NCBI RefSeq assembly: GCF_000372725.1
Contig: NW_005197576.1
Coordinates: 250,166 to 314,165 of the forward strand
DNA length: 64,000 nt
Source of the DNA: Emiliania huxleyi CCMP1516
Lineage: Eukaryota; Haptophyta; Isochrysidales; Noelaerhabdaceae
Reading direction: 5' to 3'
Both the position numbers and the translations under genes were made by a program. The first letter of the stretch is position 1. Each line of letters begins with the position of its first letter. Of this stretch, positions 9,438 to 18,312 are shown piece after piece. The notes below the pieces were generated by a model. That model was not told the origin of the DNA, searched no databases, and saw only the letters and a list, made by a program, of their open reading frames with translations.

Positions 9438-11081
9438 TCAACACTGCTCTGAGACGGTGCTCGTGCTGGCGGCTGGTGTGTCGCCGCTCCCGACTGCGCA
9501 CATGCCGACCTCTGCGAGAGGCGTCGGTGGCACGACCAAATCCTCCCCTCCGCCCGCGCGCTGCGCCTGCTGCTGCGGCGGCGGCGGCGAGGAGCGCGGC
9601 GCCGGCGCGCCCACGCGCAGCCGTGCGCGGCGCGCCTCCGCCTCCCAGTCGGTGCGCAGCACGACGGCGGCGCCAAAGCCTGCGACGCAGGTGAGCCCGG
9701 CGGCGAGGCCCCACCAGAGGCCGGCGACGCCGACGCGCGCCGCGAAAGTGAGGCTCGCCCCGAGCGGCAGCCCGATGAGCCAGAAGCCGACCAGGTTGAG
9801 GCCGGCGACGAGGCGCTGCCGCCCCATCCCGCGCATGACTCCGGCGTTTGCGGCCTGCAGAGCAAGAGGTGCGGGGTGGAGGAAGGGGGTGGAGGAGCTC
9901 AGGAGGGATGGGTGTGTGTTTGGGACGTGTGCTGCCTGCAGCCCGTCGGAGATCTGGAAGAGGGCGGCGATGGCGACGATGCCCGCGACGGCGGCGACCA
10001 CCTCGTCGTCGTCGGTGAAGAGGAGGCCCAGCTGGCGGCGCGCGAGGAGCTTGGCGGTGGCGAGGGCGGTCATGAAGAGGAGGACGAGGCACGTGGAGAG
10101 GCGCGCCGCCGCGGCGGCGCCCCGCGCGTCGCCGCCGCCGAGCGCGCGGCCGACCCGGATCGACGCCGCGACGCCGACCGCGAAGGGGAAGCTCATGAAC
10201 GTGAAGGAGCAGACGTTGAGGAGGAGGACGTGCGCGTCGAGGCTCGTCTGGCCGAGGTAGCCCGCGAGGAGGGTGGACAGGTCGAACGCCCACGCCTCCA
10301 GCGCGAGCATGAGCGCGCCCGGCCCGCCGAGCGAGAAGAATCTCATGCCGAGCGAGAAGAATCTCGCCGCCAGCCGAGGCAGCGGCGCGGGCTCGGGCAG
10401 GCAGCCGGGAAGCGGAGGCGCGAGCCGCTTCCGGGCGGCGGCCGAGTACAGCAGCAGCAGCAGCAGCTGCGCCCAGCGAGAGAGCGACGTGGCGAGCGGG
10501 GCGCCGGCGAGGCCGAGGCCGAGCCGGTGGATGAGCCACCAGTTGGCCGCCGCGTTGGCGGCATTGGCGAGCGCCGCGATGGCCACGAGCGGCAGGACGA
10601 CCTCCTGCGCTTGCAGATGCTTGGCGAGGGAGAGAAAGGCGAGGTACGGAGGGACGCCCCACGCGAGCCCTCTCTCCCGGATGGCGAGCAGCAGCGGCTC
10701 GGCGAGCAGCAGGATGGCCGCAAACGGGATGCCGAGCAGGAGAATGAGGAGCGTCCCCGTTTGCGTCCACGTCTGGAAGGCGGCGTGCTGCCCGGCGCCG
10801 TGGGCCTGCGAGAGCAGCGTGTCGAGCGCCGAGGCGCAGCCCTGCAGCGGCAGGGCGACCGTGTTCCATACCGTGTTGGCCAGCGCTGCGGCGGCGAGCT
10901 CGTGCGTGCCGAGGCGGCCGACGAAGAGCAGGTCGACGACCGTGAGGAGGAAGGTGAGCATCGACGACGCCATGATGGGGAGCGTGAGGCGGAGGAGGTG
11001 GCGGAGGTCCGAGGCGCGGATGCGGAAGGCGGAGACGGCGGGGTGGAGGCGCGCCGTCTCCTCCGCGGCCACCTTTGGCAT
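9438..11081 (-). CDS. MATE-family efflux transporter
   Basis: A MATE (multidrug and toxic compound extrusion) antiporter of the plant/DinF-like branch, expected in a membrane and driven by H+ or Na+. Start at the ATG at 11081 (MPKVAAEE). Helix 1 LTLPIMASSMLTFLLTVVDLL leads into FVGRLGTHELAAAALANTVWN, the conserved MATE N-terminus; 12 helices can be counted. A 21-bp in-frame duplication (10326-10367) repeats FFSLG. 9855-9935 is probably an 81-nt GC-AG intron: CTGCAGGC occurs at both borders, and removing it joins QISDGLQ to AANAGVMRGMG as expected for the family; unspliced it stays in frame. The frame is open upstream to ~11798 with another 240 residues (PIVVVVDEV...), not expected in MATE proteins; that may be a separate exon or chance. 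Confidence 0.9.
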   Translation of the reverse strand: MPKVAAEETARLHPAVSAFRIRASDLRHLLRLTLPIMASSMLTFLLTVVDLLFVGRLGTHELAAAALANTVWNTVALPLQGCASALDTLLSQAHGAGQHAAFQTWTQTGTLLILLLGIPFAAILLLAEPLLLAIRERGLAWGVPPYLAFLSLAKHLQAQEVVLPLVAIAALANAANAAANWWLIHRLGLGLAGAPLATSLSRWAQLLLLLLYSAAARKRLAPPLPGCLPEPAPLPRLAARFFSLGMRFFSLGGPGALMLALEAWAFDLSTLLAGYLGQTSLDAHVLLLNVCSFTFMSFPFAVGVAASIRVGRALGGGDARGAAAAARLSTCLVLLFMTALATAKLLARRQLGLLFTDDDEVVAAVAGIVAIAALFQISDGLQAAHVPNTHPSLLSSSTPFLHPAPLALQAANAGVMRGMGRQRLVAGLNLVGFWLIGLPLGASLTFAARVGVAGLWWGLAAGLTCVAGFGAAVVLRTDWEAEARRARLRVGAPAPRSSPPPPQQQAQRAGGGEDLVVPPTPLAEVGMCAVGSGDTPAASTSTVSEQC

Positions 11082-12042
11082 CGAGCCGAGAGGCGCGCCG
11101 GAGCCTCGGGCCGGGTCGCGTGGTGCGCGGTCGCGGTCAGTTGCAGTCGAGCGATTGCTCGCGGCGGCAGCTAGCGGTGGACTCGCTGCCCTCCAGGCGG
11201 GGCTAGCGGTGGACTCCAGGCGGGGCACCTCCGGGCCCACCCCCGCTCCTAATTGCGCACCACCCCCGACGGCGGGGAGCGTGCGGCCCGCGCTCCTTTT
11301 CATATGAACTGCACCGCTCCCGAGTCGGGATGGTGCGGGAGTGGTGCAGTCGGCGCACCCCCGCCGCGCCGAGCCGGTGGAGCCCTCCACCGAGCCGCAG
11401 GCAGGCTCGCGCCGACGCGCCAGCGGCATCGCTCGGGATGACGGTCGCCTCGCCATGTCGATCTGCGCGCACGCGGCTCGCGGCGCGCTCGACCTCCGCG
11501 GGTCGGCTGCCGCAAAAGCGGCTGGCTCCTGAGCCCTGGCTGTCATGTCTGCTGGTTGGTCCACGCTAAACCGGCACCGCGGCAGGAAGGCGCCCTTGGC
11601 GTCGCTCTGCCCCAGGGTGTAGTTGGTCACTGCTCCTGCATTGTCGTACACCGTGGTCCAACTCAGACAAGGCGTATGGTCCTTTACGTGCTGAGCCCCT
11701 GGAACGAGAACGAGCATTGCATCACTGGTGATCTGAACCTCGTCAACGACGACGACGATGGGCGCTTGCGAATCTGGCGGGGCCTGCTGCTGCGCCATCT
11801 TCACTGCGTCCTCTCCTCTCCTCCCACCTCACAGAAAACTGCGGCCGCCAGCGACTGAGCGTCTCGCTGGCGGACGGGGGGAGGAACACAAAGGGACGTC
11901 CGGACGTCCATCCACTGGGATGAGAGTACTGGAGACCTGAGGTAAACCTGTGGCATGAGACTGTCCCGCTCGCCATGCGCCCGCGGCTGTGGTGTGGCGA
12001 GTCAGTGAACGCACGAGAGAGGGGCGGAACGAGCCGTAGAGC
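11082..12042. other. Region upstream of the MATE gene with an open minus-strand frame
   Basis: 11082-11798 is open on the minus strand in frame with the MATE protein. Its distal part (11560-11798) has ordinary amino-acid composition (VVVVDEVQITSDAML, LSWTTVYDNAGAV) and could be an unrelated exon or an old element fragment. 11800-12042 shows no gene. Confidence 0.3.
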
Positions 12043-12245
12043 TCTAACCCAAACCTAACCCGAGACTAACCCGAGACTAACCCGGCGCTAAACCCGCGCT
12101 GCTCGCGGGGCATACGTTAGGACGGGTTAGTGCCGGGTTAGCGTCGGGTTAGCGTCGGGTTATGGTAACCCGTTCTGACCCGTGCTAACCCGTGCCGGGT
12201 TAGTGTGGCTTAACCCGGTGGAACCCACGCTAACCCGCGCTTATT
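12043..12245. repeat. Telomere-like TAACCC / GGGTTA patch in both orientations
   Basis: About 200 bases contain eight TAACCC and five GGGTTA hexamers, spaced by 2-10 bases and arranged in blocks of opposite orientation (TAACCC block, GGGTTA block, then mixed). The spacers are often CG-rich (CCCGAGAC, GTCGGGTTA). This is not a plain telomere array; it looks like a degenerate interstitial one or an inverted-repeat-rich element end. Confidence 0.75.
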
Positions 12246-13027
12246 CCCGAAAGCTTTCAATTTTCGCCAACTCGATACTCCGTGTGGGGCGCGGTGCACG
12301 CTGGGGCTTGGCCCCAAGTGCACTGGCCTCGCGTCTCGAGGGGAGGACGGCTCGTAACTGAGGTCCTGCGGGGACAGTCGTCCTCCCCTCCCTCCGACGT
12401 CCTCTACGAGGGGGGGACTCCGAACGGCCGAGCATGCCCTCGCATGCCGGACAAACAACTAGGTAGGTCATAGACCTCCCCCCCTCTCCGAGGGCAGAGG
12501 CTGCCGCCTCTCGGATACTCGGCCATTCCAACGGCCAGGCCGCTCGCTTAAGGCTGATTGGCTAGACGAGCGGTCTACCTCCAACGGGGCGGTCCGGGAA
12601 CGCGTGGAACCTGCCCACCTCGGTGGGATGTGGTTTGGCGCCGACGGACCGCCCTCTCCACCACCCTCGCCCAGAGGGATCTACAATGCTGTCTCAAGGT
12701 CCGACCTGTGGGCTCTGCCTGCGCTCGGCACCGGGCACTGCCTCGGTATAAAAAATGCGCCTGCGGGCGGACCCTCACAGATCACAGATTACGACTCGAA
12801 CTCGTGAACGCGCGAAGCCTGGCGAGTAGAGGCACACGCACGCTCTCTCGAGGTCTCTTGGAGCAGAGCCCCGGCGAGTCCTCGAACCAGCCACCCAATG
12901 GGTCCTCGGAGAGGGTACCCTGGGTGGGCGGGGCCTACTCGCCAGGCGCGAAGCAGTCGGGCCACAGCCCCGCGAGACGTTGCCGTCCCGTTGCCGTCCC
13001 CCTCCTGCCTTAGCCGCATCGGCGGCC
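12246..13027. other. Intergenic, no recognised gene
   Basis: Nothing convincing on either strand. A TATA-like TATAAAAAA occurs at ~12747, about 280 bases before the carrier start codon, and could be promoter or chance. No repeat family with another copy in this window was found. Confidence 0.3.
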
Positions 13028-13922
13028 ATGTCTCCCACCTCCGCGAGCGAGCGGCGCAAAGAGGCAGGGCCGCGCATGCTTGCCGAAAGGGACAGCCCGC
13101 GCGAACGCGCCACAATCTCGCTGCACTCCTTCCTCGCCGGGTCGATTGCCGGCGCCGTGGGCACGCTGGTTGGTCACCCTCTCGACACCCTCAAGGTGCA
13201 CGCGCAGGCGGGCAGGCGGTCGCCGTCCTCGCTGCGCTGCCTCTTCCGTGGCGTCGGCACGCCGTTGATCGGAGCTGGCGCGCTGCAGGCGGCCAACCTG
13301 GGAGTGTACGAGAATGTGCGGCGACGCCTCTCGGCCGACAGACCGCCGCTGCTGTGCCACGCGGCCGCCGGCTCGGTCGCCGGGCTGTGCATCTCCCCGG
13401 TCACCACGCTGCTCTCGCGCGTCAAGGTGCAGCAGCAGCTTACGGGACAGAGCTTCGTGGCGACGGCGCGGTCACTCTCTCCGGTGTGGTGGGAGGCCGT
13501 GGGATGCGGCTCTCTTCCAAGAGCCCTCTCGGATCCTTCATAGGTCCATCGGCAGCCTGGCGTCGCTCTTCACGGGGCTCGCCTACTGCCTCCTCAAGCA
13601 GGCGCTGACGCCGAGCGGCTCCGCGAAGGGCGAGCCTCCACTCTGGGCGCGCACGGCGGCGGGAGCCGGAGCGAACGTGGTGACTTGGTGCGTCGTCTAC
13701 CCCATCGACGTCGTCCGCAACGTCCAGGTGGCACACGCCGCCGCCCACCCTGCCGGCCAGGCGCCGGGCTGGCTCGCGTGCGTGCGCGCGCTCCTGCGCG
13801 AGGACGGCCCAGCGCGGCTGTACCGCGGCTACGCCTTGACAATACTGCGCGCCGGCCCGGTCGCCGGTGTCATACTGCCCACGTTTGAGGTGGTGCTCCC
13901 TTACTTGGAGGCGGTGCTGTGA
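13028..13922 (+). CDS. Mitochondrial carrier (SLC25-like) with apparent frameshift
   Basis: Mitochondrial carrier family protein with three ~100-residue repeats. Repeat 1 begins LHSFLAGSIAGAVGTLVG and has HPLDTLKVHAQ (the PxDxxKxxxQ signature) and CLFRGVGTPL. Repeat 2 has SPVTTLLSRVKVQQQ. Repeat 3 has YPIDVVRNVQV and LYRGYALTILR. The frame used from 13028 ends at 13543, while the protein continues in another frame (ALFQEPSRILHRSIGSLASLF onward to 13922). The best join is a one-base slip near 13490-13510, within WWEAVG/DAALF; no intron of normal size fits there. It is either a sequence error or a recent inactivating change. The transported substrate cannot be assigned. Confidence 0.8.
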
Positions 13923-14438
13923 CGGCTCTCAACTTCAACACGCCCACACTTTTTTTCTTCCCTTCCACTTTCGCGATCGTGTCCCCTGGGTGGCGTGGTG
14001 GATGTGGTGAGCAATAAACAAACGAGTAACGACACGAACCGGCAGAGCCAGAGGTTGCCAACTGCACTCCATCTCCAAGAGACCAACGGTCGGCTCTCCA
14101 AGAGCAAGTGCATGACTGTGTGTGCTCTGACCTCTGTGCACGTTCACTAAATAAATCACAGTACTTGGAGTGCACTTGGAGCACTTGGAGTGCAGTCATT
14201 AACCGCACAGGCTAGTTCCAATTCACTCTGACACGCTAATCTTGAAAACGCGTCCAACGGAGCTCCGTGTTGCTCACAGCGCCCTCCCCCGAGCTTCCTG
14301 CGGCCATGGCCAGTGCTACTAGGAAGAGAGGTCATCTGGCTACCGCGAGAGCGACCCAACTCGTCGACATCGTCCGATGATGGTGCCTCAAAGTCAGCCT
14401 CCGGAGGCTATCGTCGCGTCGAGCCGGCGGTGGCCGCC
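13923..14438. other. Intergenic with one copy of the CACTTGGAG motif
   Basis: No gene. 14160-14202 carries an extended form of the recurrent motif: ACTTGGAGTGCA, then CACTTGGAG twice, then TGCAGT and a TTAAC flank. Other copies are at 25578, 33243, 35497 and 53968. Confidence 0.6.
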
Positions 14439-14652
14439 ACATGTGGAAGGCCCCCGCACGGGGGGTCCCGGCCGACGTCATGCGCGTCCGCCAAGGGTCC
14501 GGGGTCGCCCAGGCAAGTGGCCCAAATCCGATGAGTTTTCCAGGTGTGAACAGCTGTTGAGAGGTGTGAATTCATCCCGGGCGGGGTGCGGGGCGGTAGT
14601 CCCGCAGAGAAGATTTTGCGTGCTGGGGCACTGAGATCGCAGTTTTATTAGT

Positions 14653-15773
14653 CCACGGCGGATGCCAGCTGCAGCTGCGAGGAGACACGCAGTGCCTCAT
14701 TTGAGCATGAATCAGCGTCCTTTCTGCTGGCATCACGCATAGGAGAAGCCGAGAGGCACGAGGTCCTCCAATTTGCCGTACCGACGTCGCGCCTAGAGAA
14801 GATCACGGCCGCTGCCAAGCAGGCCAAGCTCGATCTCGACCGCGACCGCGCCTCTGCCGCCCTCCCCCCTGCGCCCGCCGCAGCTGGCCTTGCGTCCGGC
14901 GTCGCTGCCACCGGCCCCGCCGGCCTTGCGCCCGGCGCCGCTGCCACCGGCACCGGCACCGGCCCCGCCGCTTCTGACACCGCCGCGTCCGCCGCGCCCG
15001 CCGCCGACCCGCCGACGGAGTCGCCGCTCACAATTGCAACACCAATGCTCGAGATCAGCACGAACGTTGTGATCGCCACGTACGACAGCGCGGGTAGGTT
15101 CGACTGGTGGTGCGGCCGCGTGCAGCAGATGCTCTGCAAGTCGGGCGGCAAGAGGGGGAGCTACGTGCGGACCTATCTCCCCGTGCCGTTCGACGAGGCT
15201 AAGGCAGCCAACTATAAGATCCACTGCAACTTCTACGCCAAGTCGGGCGCGGACGGCGACTACACCTTCAAGTACAACGTCGACGATTCCGCCCCGTACC
15301 ACATGGAGTCGGTGCTCGGCCTCCTCGACCTCAACCTCCCCACCGACGAAGGAGTCTACGTGCCGCGCGATCAACAGGCCGGCTGGAAGTTTGACGAGGC
15401 GCTTAAACTGATCACGCCGGCCGCGGACTCTGCTCCCCACCGCAAGCGGAGTACCGCCGACGACGAGGCTGGCGGCTCCTCTGGCGCGAAGAAGCGCGCC
15501 CTGACGGTGACGCTCACACGCAAGGGCGGGACGCTTGGAATCTCTGTCGACCCCAACAACCACCAAATCACCAACGTGGTCGAGGGTGGCGCTGGCGACA
15601 CCGCCGGGCTTTGCGTGGGCGACTTCATCGCCGAGGTCAACGGCAAGTCGACGACCGGCGGCTCCTTTGGCAAGCTGCTGCCTGCTGCAGCGACGGCGGA
15701 GATTAGGCTGCGGCTCATCCGAGTGCAGGTGGTTGAGCCCGACCATCTACACCTCCCTGACCTACTAGCATAA
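14653..15773 (+). CDS. PDZ-domain protein (5' end uncertain)
   Basis: An open frame from 14653, without an ATG until 15045, ending at TAA 15773. Residues before the ATG are ordinary (FLLASRIGEAERHEVLQFAV, KITAAAKQAKLDLDRDR), so coding very probably starts upstream and 14653 may be an exon border (TTATTAG precedes it). A Gly/Ala/Thr-Pro linker follows, then a globular part (FDWWCGRVQQML, KIHCNFYAKSGADGDYTF, VYVPRDQQAGWKFDEAL). The C-terminus has a PDZ domain: GGTLGISVDPN, ITNVVEGGAGDTAGL, VGDFIAEVNGK. PDZ domains bind C-terminal peptides. Flanking inverted repeats suggest that it may travel with an element. Function unknown. Confidence 0.65.
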
Positions 15774-15877
15774 GTGTCTTCCCCTCCCCCTCGCACACAG
15801 GATTGACGCTGCTCTCGGCGCTCGCTCCCTCCTCGCCGCCGCGGACCAGGCGTGCCCGCGGGGGCTCTGCAGAGAGC

Positions 15878-16096
15878 CAGACGGCTCCGCGCGGTCGGAC
15901 CGACTTTTTTCAGACTGGACTATTCTGGATACTAAGGGTATGTGCAGCTAGATCTCACTGAGCTGAGCTCATATCTGCCCTCAGTATCCTGTTTTGAGTT
16001 CGGGAATGCCTTCAGTATCCTGTTTCCGTGTACGGAGGGCCGCGTCCGGACGCGCATGACGTCGGCCGGGACCCCCCGTGCGGGGGCCTTCCACAT
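15878..16096. repeat. Dispersed repeat (copy 1 of 2)
   Basis: About 215 bases are repeated at 45868-46085 in the same orientation: AGAGCCAGAC, GCGCGGTCGGACCGACTTTT, TATTCTGGATACT, AGATCTCACTGAGCTGAGCTC, GAGGGCCGCGTCCG and GACGTCGGCCGGGACC. Copy 1 contains an extra CTTCAGTATCCTG segment. The last ~55 bases are also found inverted at 14439-14500. Confidence 0.8.
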
Positions 16097-16165
16097 GTGG
16101 TTCCACCACCCCTCGTAGTTGTCCCCTGACACAGTTATTGTTATGGTGTTATGGCTCTCGGGGCA

Positions 16166-16217
16166 TAGCAGCCCATAACATGTTATGGGTGTTATAGCAG
16201 CCCATAACATGTTATGC
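16166..16217. repeat. Direct duplication of a palindrome-bearing 21-mer
   Basis: AGCAGCCCATAACATGTTATG occurs twice, 30 bases apart (21 bases; core CATAACATGTTATG is a perfect 14-base palindrome). It may be an element end or a protein-binding site. Confidence 0.6.
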
Positions 16218-16229
16218 TCCATCGTCCGC

Positions 16230-16698
16230 TCTCTGCCTCTGACACCCGCGTTCTGGTCCCTCGCGCTGAGCAGGTTCGAGTACGCGAAAACGACCCGCGG
16301 TGGGGAGGAGCGCTTCGTCGTGATCGTGAATGAGGGCGAGCTGGCCGACTACCTCGTCGGCCATGAGCCGGAGCTCCACGTGGACAAGTCCATCAACTCG
16401 TGGGGCGTGTTCGAGATGCCGCCGCCGCGGCCGCCGCCGCTGCCGCGCCATTGGGTGCGGCCGGCCGAGACGACGCTCAATCCCGCGCCGTCCAGCCCGA
16501 TCGCCAATGTCGTCTACATCTACGAAGCAGAACAAGGCGCACGAGCTCGCGAGGGAATTCGGCGCCAAGTATGACGCGGAGGCCGACAAGTCGTGGTACC
16601 TCCCGCCGTCAATGGAGGTCGACATACAGCAGCGCATGATCGCGCACTTTGGCCAGAAGTACCAGGTGGCCACCACCGGCCGCCCCGCCCCCGTGTAG
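16230..16698 (+). pseudogene. Broken ORF with DUF5710-like module
   Basis: Two overlapping frames read as one protein. The first (to ~16520) has FEYAKTTRGGEERFVVIVN, DKSINSWGVFEMPP and a Pro linker. The second (16510-16698) has KAHELAREFGAKYDAEADKSW-YLPP, which resembles the short DUF5710 module (AKxxGAxWDxxxKxWYVP). The switch of frame occurs near 16515 with no good intron, so this is likely a frameshifted or decaying gene. A remnant of an element gene is possible. Confidence 0.4.
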
Positions 16699-17120
16699 CG
16701 GGCGACGCCGCCCCCACCGCACGGACGCGTGTCGCAAGGGCGCGGGTCGCTTGAGTGTATGCATTCCTCTCTCGCGTATGCATGTGTGCTCCCGCGGTAC
16801 TGCATGCGCGGAGTTTCGGATCTGTCGAGTGTGTTCGCTTGCGGGCGCGACGCGGACAGACGCGGGCGCCTTGCGCTTACGGGGTCGCGTGGACCCGTCG
16901 GTCAGCCGTCGCGGTCTCGCGTGTGTCGAGTCGTTGTGCGTTCTGCGGGGTACGGGCTGAGGGTCGACCGCGACGGGCGCTGTCTCGGGGATGGAAGGAA
17001 TGGATTTGAGCGAGGGAACTGCGCGGAATTGTAACGGCTCGCCCACGAGATCGGAGGCGAGATCATTCCGTCCGGCTCGTCGGCGCAGACGCGTGGCGCG
17101 CGAGCAAAAAAAAAAAGGCC
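16699..17120. other. Intergenic upstream of tRNA-Asn
   Basis: No gene or repeat recognised. An A-run at 17106-17116 lies immediately 3' of the minus-strand tRNA and reads as a T-run on that strand, consistent with a Pol III terminator. Confidence 0.4.
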
Positions 17121-17207
17121 CTCCTCCAGCCAGGCTCGAACTGGCGACCTCGCGGTGTCAGCCTCACGTTAACGGCCGCACGCTCTGACCAACTGAGCTA
17201 TAGAGGA
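17121..17207 (-). tRNA. tRNA-Asn (GTT) with 13-nt intron
   Basis: On the minus strand the acceptor TCCTCTA pairs with TGGAGGA (discriminator G). The D arm is GCTC-AGTTGGTCA-GAGC, the anticodon stem TGCGG/CCGCG, the T arm GCCAG-TTCGAGC-CTGGC. Between the anticodon stem halves are 20 bases; removing 13 (17156-17168) next to position 37 leaves a 7-base loop CCGTTAA with anticodon GTT. Position 33 would be C rather than the usual U. The first base is U, as in plastid and bacterial tRNA-Asn, although the intron points to a nuclear gene. A T-run follows it directly. Confidence 0.85.
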
Positions 17208-17399
17208 TGATGGGATTCAGATGCGGAGATCATCGTACGCACTTGCTTATAATGGTTGAAAGTGAAGTGAGGTTGTGAAGGTGAGGTGGGATGATAATTA
17301 TTATAAAAATTAAAATAAGTAGAATGGCTATATGACGAGCCAGTCTCTATAGCGGAGTATCGGTAGAGGCGCCTGCCGTCCGTCGCCCGGATGAGCCGG

Positions 17400-18312
17400 C
17401 TGAGGTGCGGTGCGGCCAAGGAGCGCCGATCGCCATGAGCTCGCGCCTCTGGCGTGGCCGCACAGCTGCTGGTGGCACGACCGGGACCGAATCGTCCTGC
17501 TGTACATGCACATGCTCGACAACCCGCCTGATGGCAGCTTCCTTTGGGAGGCTCGCGTGTGCGAGCAGGTGCACGCTCTCTGGTCAGACGGCCGGGACAG
17601 CCCCCGCACGTCGATCAGCTATGTCCGACAGGGACGACTAGAGGGGGCGCGACCGGCATCGACAAGGGCGGAGGCGGAGGCGATGCGTGAAGAGGGCATG
17701 AGGGTGGCTTTCTCAGATGGTGCACTTCCCGGCGGCGAAGACATTCCTGGCGCGGCTTTCGTGGTGGGCCGTGCCGTGACGGCACCGCGACGTCTCATGA
17801 TGCATCAATGCTTTGAGGATGAGGCGGCGCCCGGCTGGCGCATGCTATCCTCACTACCCTCGTGTCCCAACCCGCACATGCGGTTCCCGATGTCGAGTAG
17901 CTTGCGAGAGATTGTGAGCCGCGGGGGAGAGCCCCTCGAGCCACTCTTGCCGCGCACTGCATGCAAATGCGGGCAGCGAATCGGGGAGCGAAGAGGCGAG
18001 GCGGATGATTCGGATAGCGAAGAACTTCGAGAAGAGATCGCGATAGCGCCCCAAGCATGCATCTTGTGTTTATCAGAGGACTGGGAGTCGTATAGAGTCT
18101 TTGTGCGATACACAGGAAGTATTGAAGGTTTGTTACCCGTACACAGCTCACAGGCGCCGTGTACACTTACTTCTCACTTGCCACATGCCAGCCCGTCTAT
18201 CGATCAGTATCACCCTGAACGCCTTGCCTACAGTTGTATCACGATGGTTGCAACTGAAAAGACCTCCAAGCCCTGGCTAGGGTGCCCACAGGACCCAAAA
18301 TAAAATAAATAG
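17400..18312 (+). mobile_element. 3' fragment of a non-LTR retroelement (RNase H-like motif, A-rich tail)
   Basis: An open frame at 17410-18303 contains VAFSDGALPGGEDIPGAAFV, similar to the first strand of retroelement RNase H domains (TDGS followed by GxA). There is also a CxC...CILC cysteine pattern near the end. It finishes in GGGTGCCCACAGGACCC-AAAATAAAATAAATA, an A-rich tail. The same tail sequence (GGGTGCCCACAGGGCCC plus A-run) is present inverted at 19205-19245, as expected for the 3' ends of two copies of one family. No RT domain is retained here. The RNase H call is tentative; the tail pairing is seen directly. Confidence 0.45.

Larger units (their letters stand above)
14439..16105. 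mobile_element. Possible element: PDZ ORF between inverted repeats
   Basis: A ~60-base segment at 14439-14500 (CACATGTGG, AAGGCCCCCGCACGGGGGG, GGCCGACGTCATGCGCG) is found in inverted orientation at 16040-16096, enclosing the PDZ-domain ORF. The right flank (15878-16090) is itself a dispersed repeat with another copy at 45868-46085. Boundaries and target duplications are not clear, so this is a tentative element. Confidence 0.4.

Noticed and set aside
11253..11569. Several short + strand frames upstream of the MATE gene
   Set aside because: Overlapping frames of similar length on both strands with no motif; typical of GC-rich non-coding DNA.
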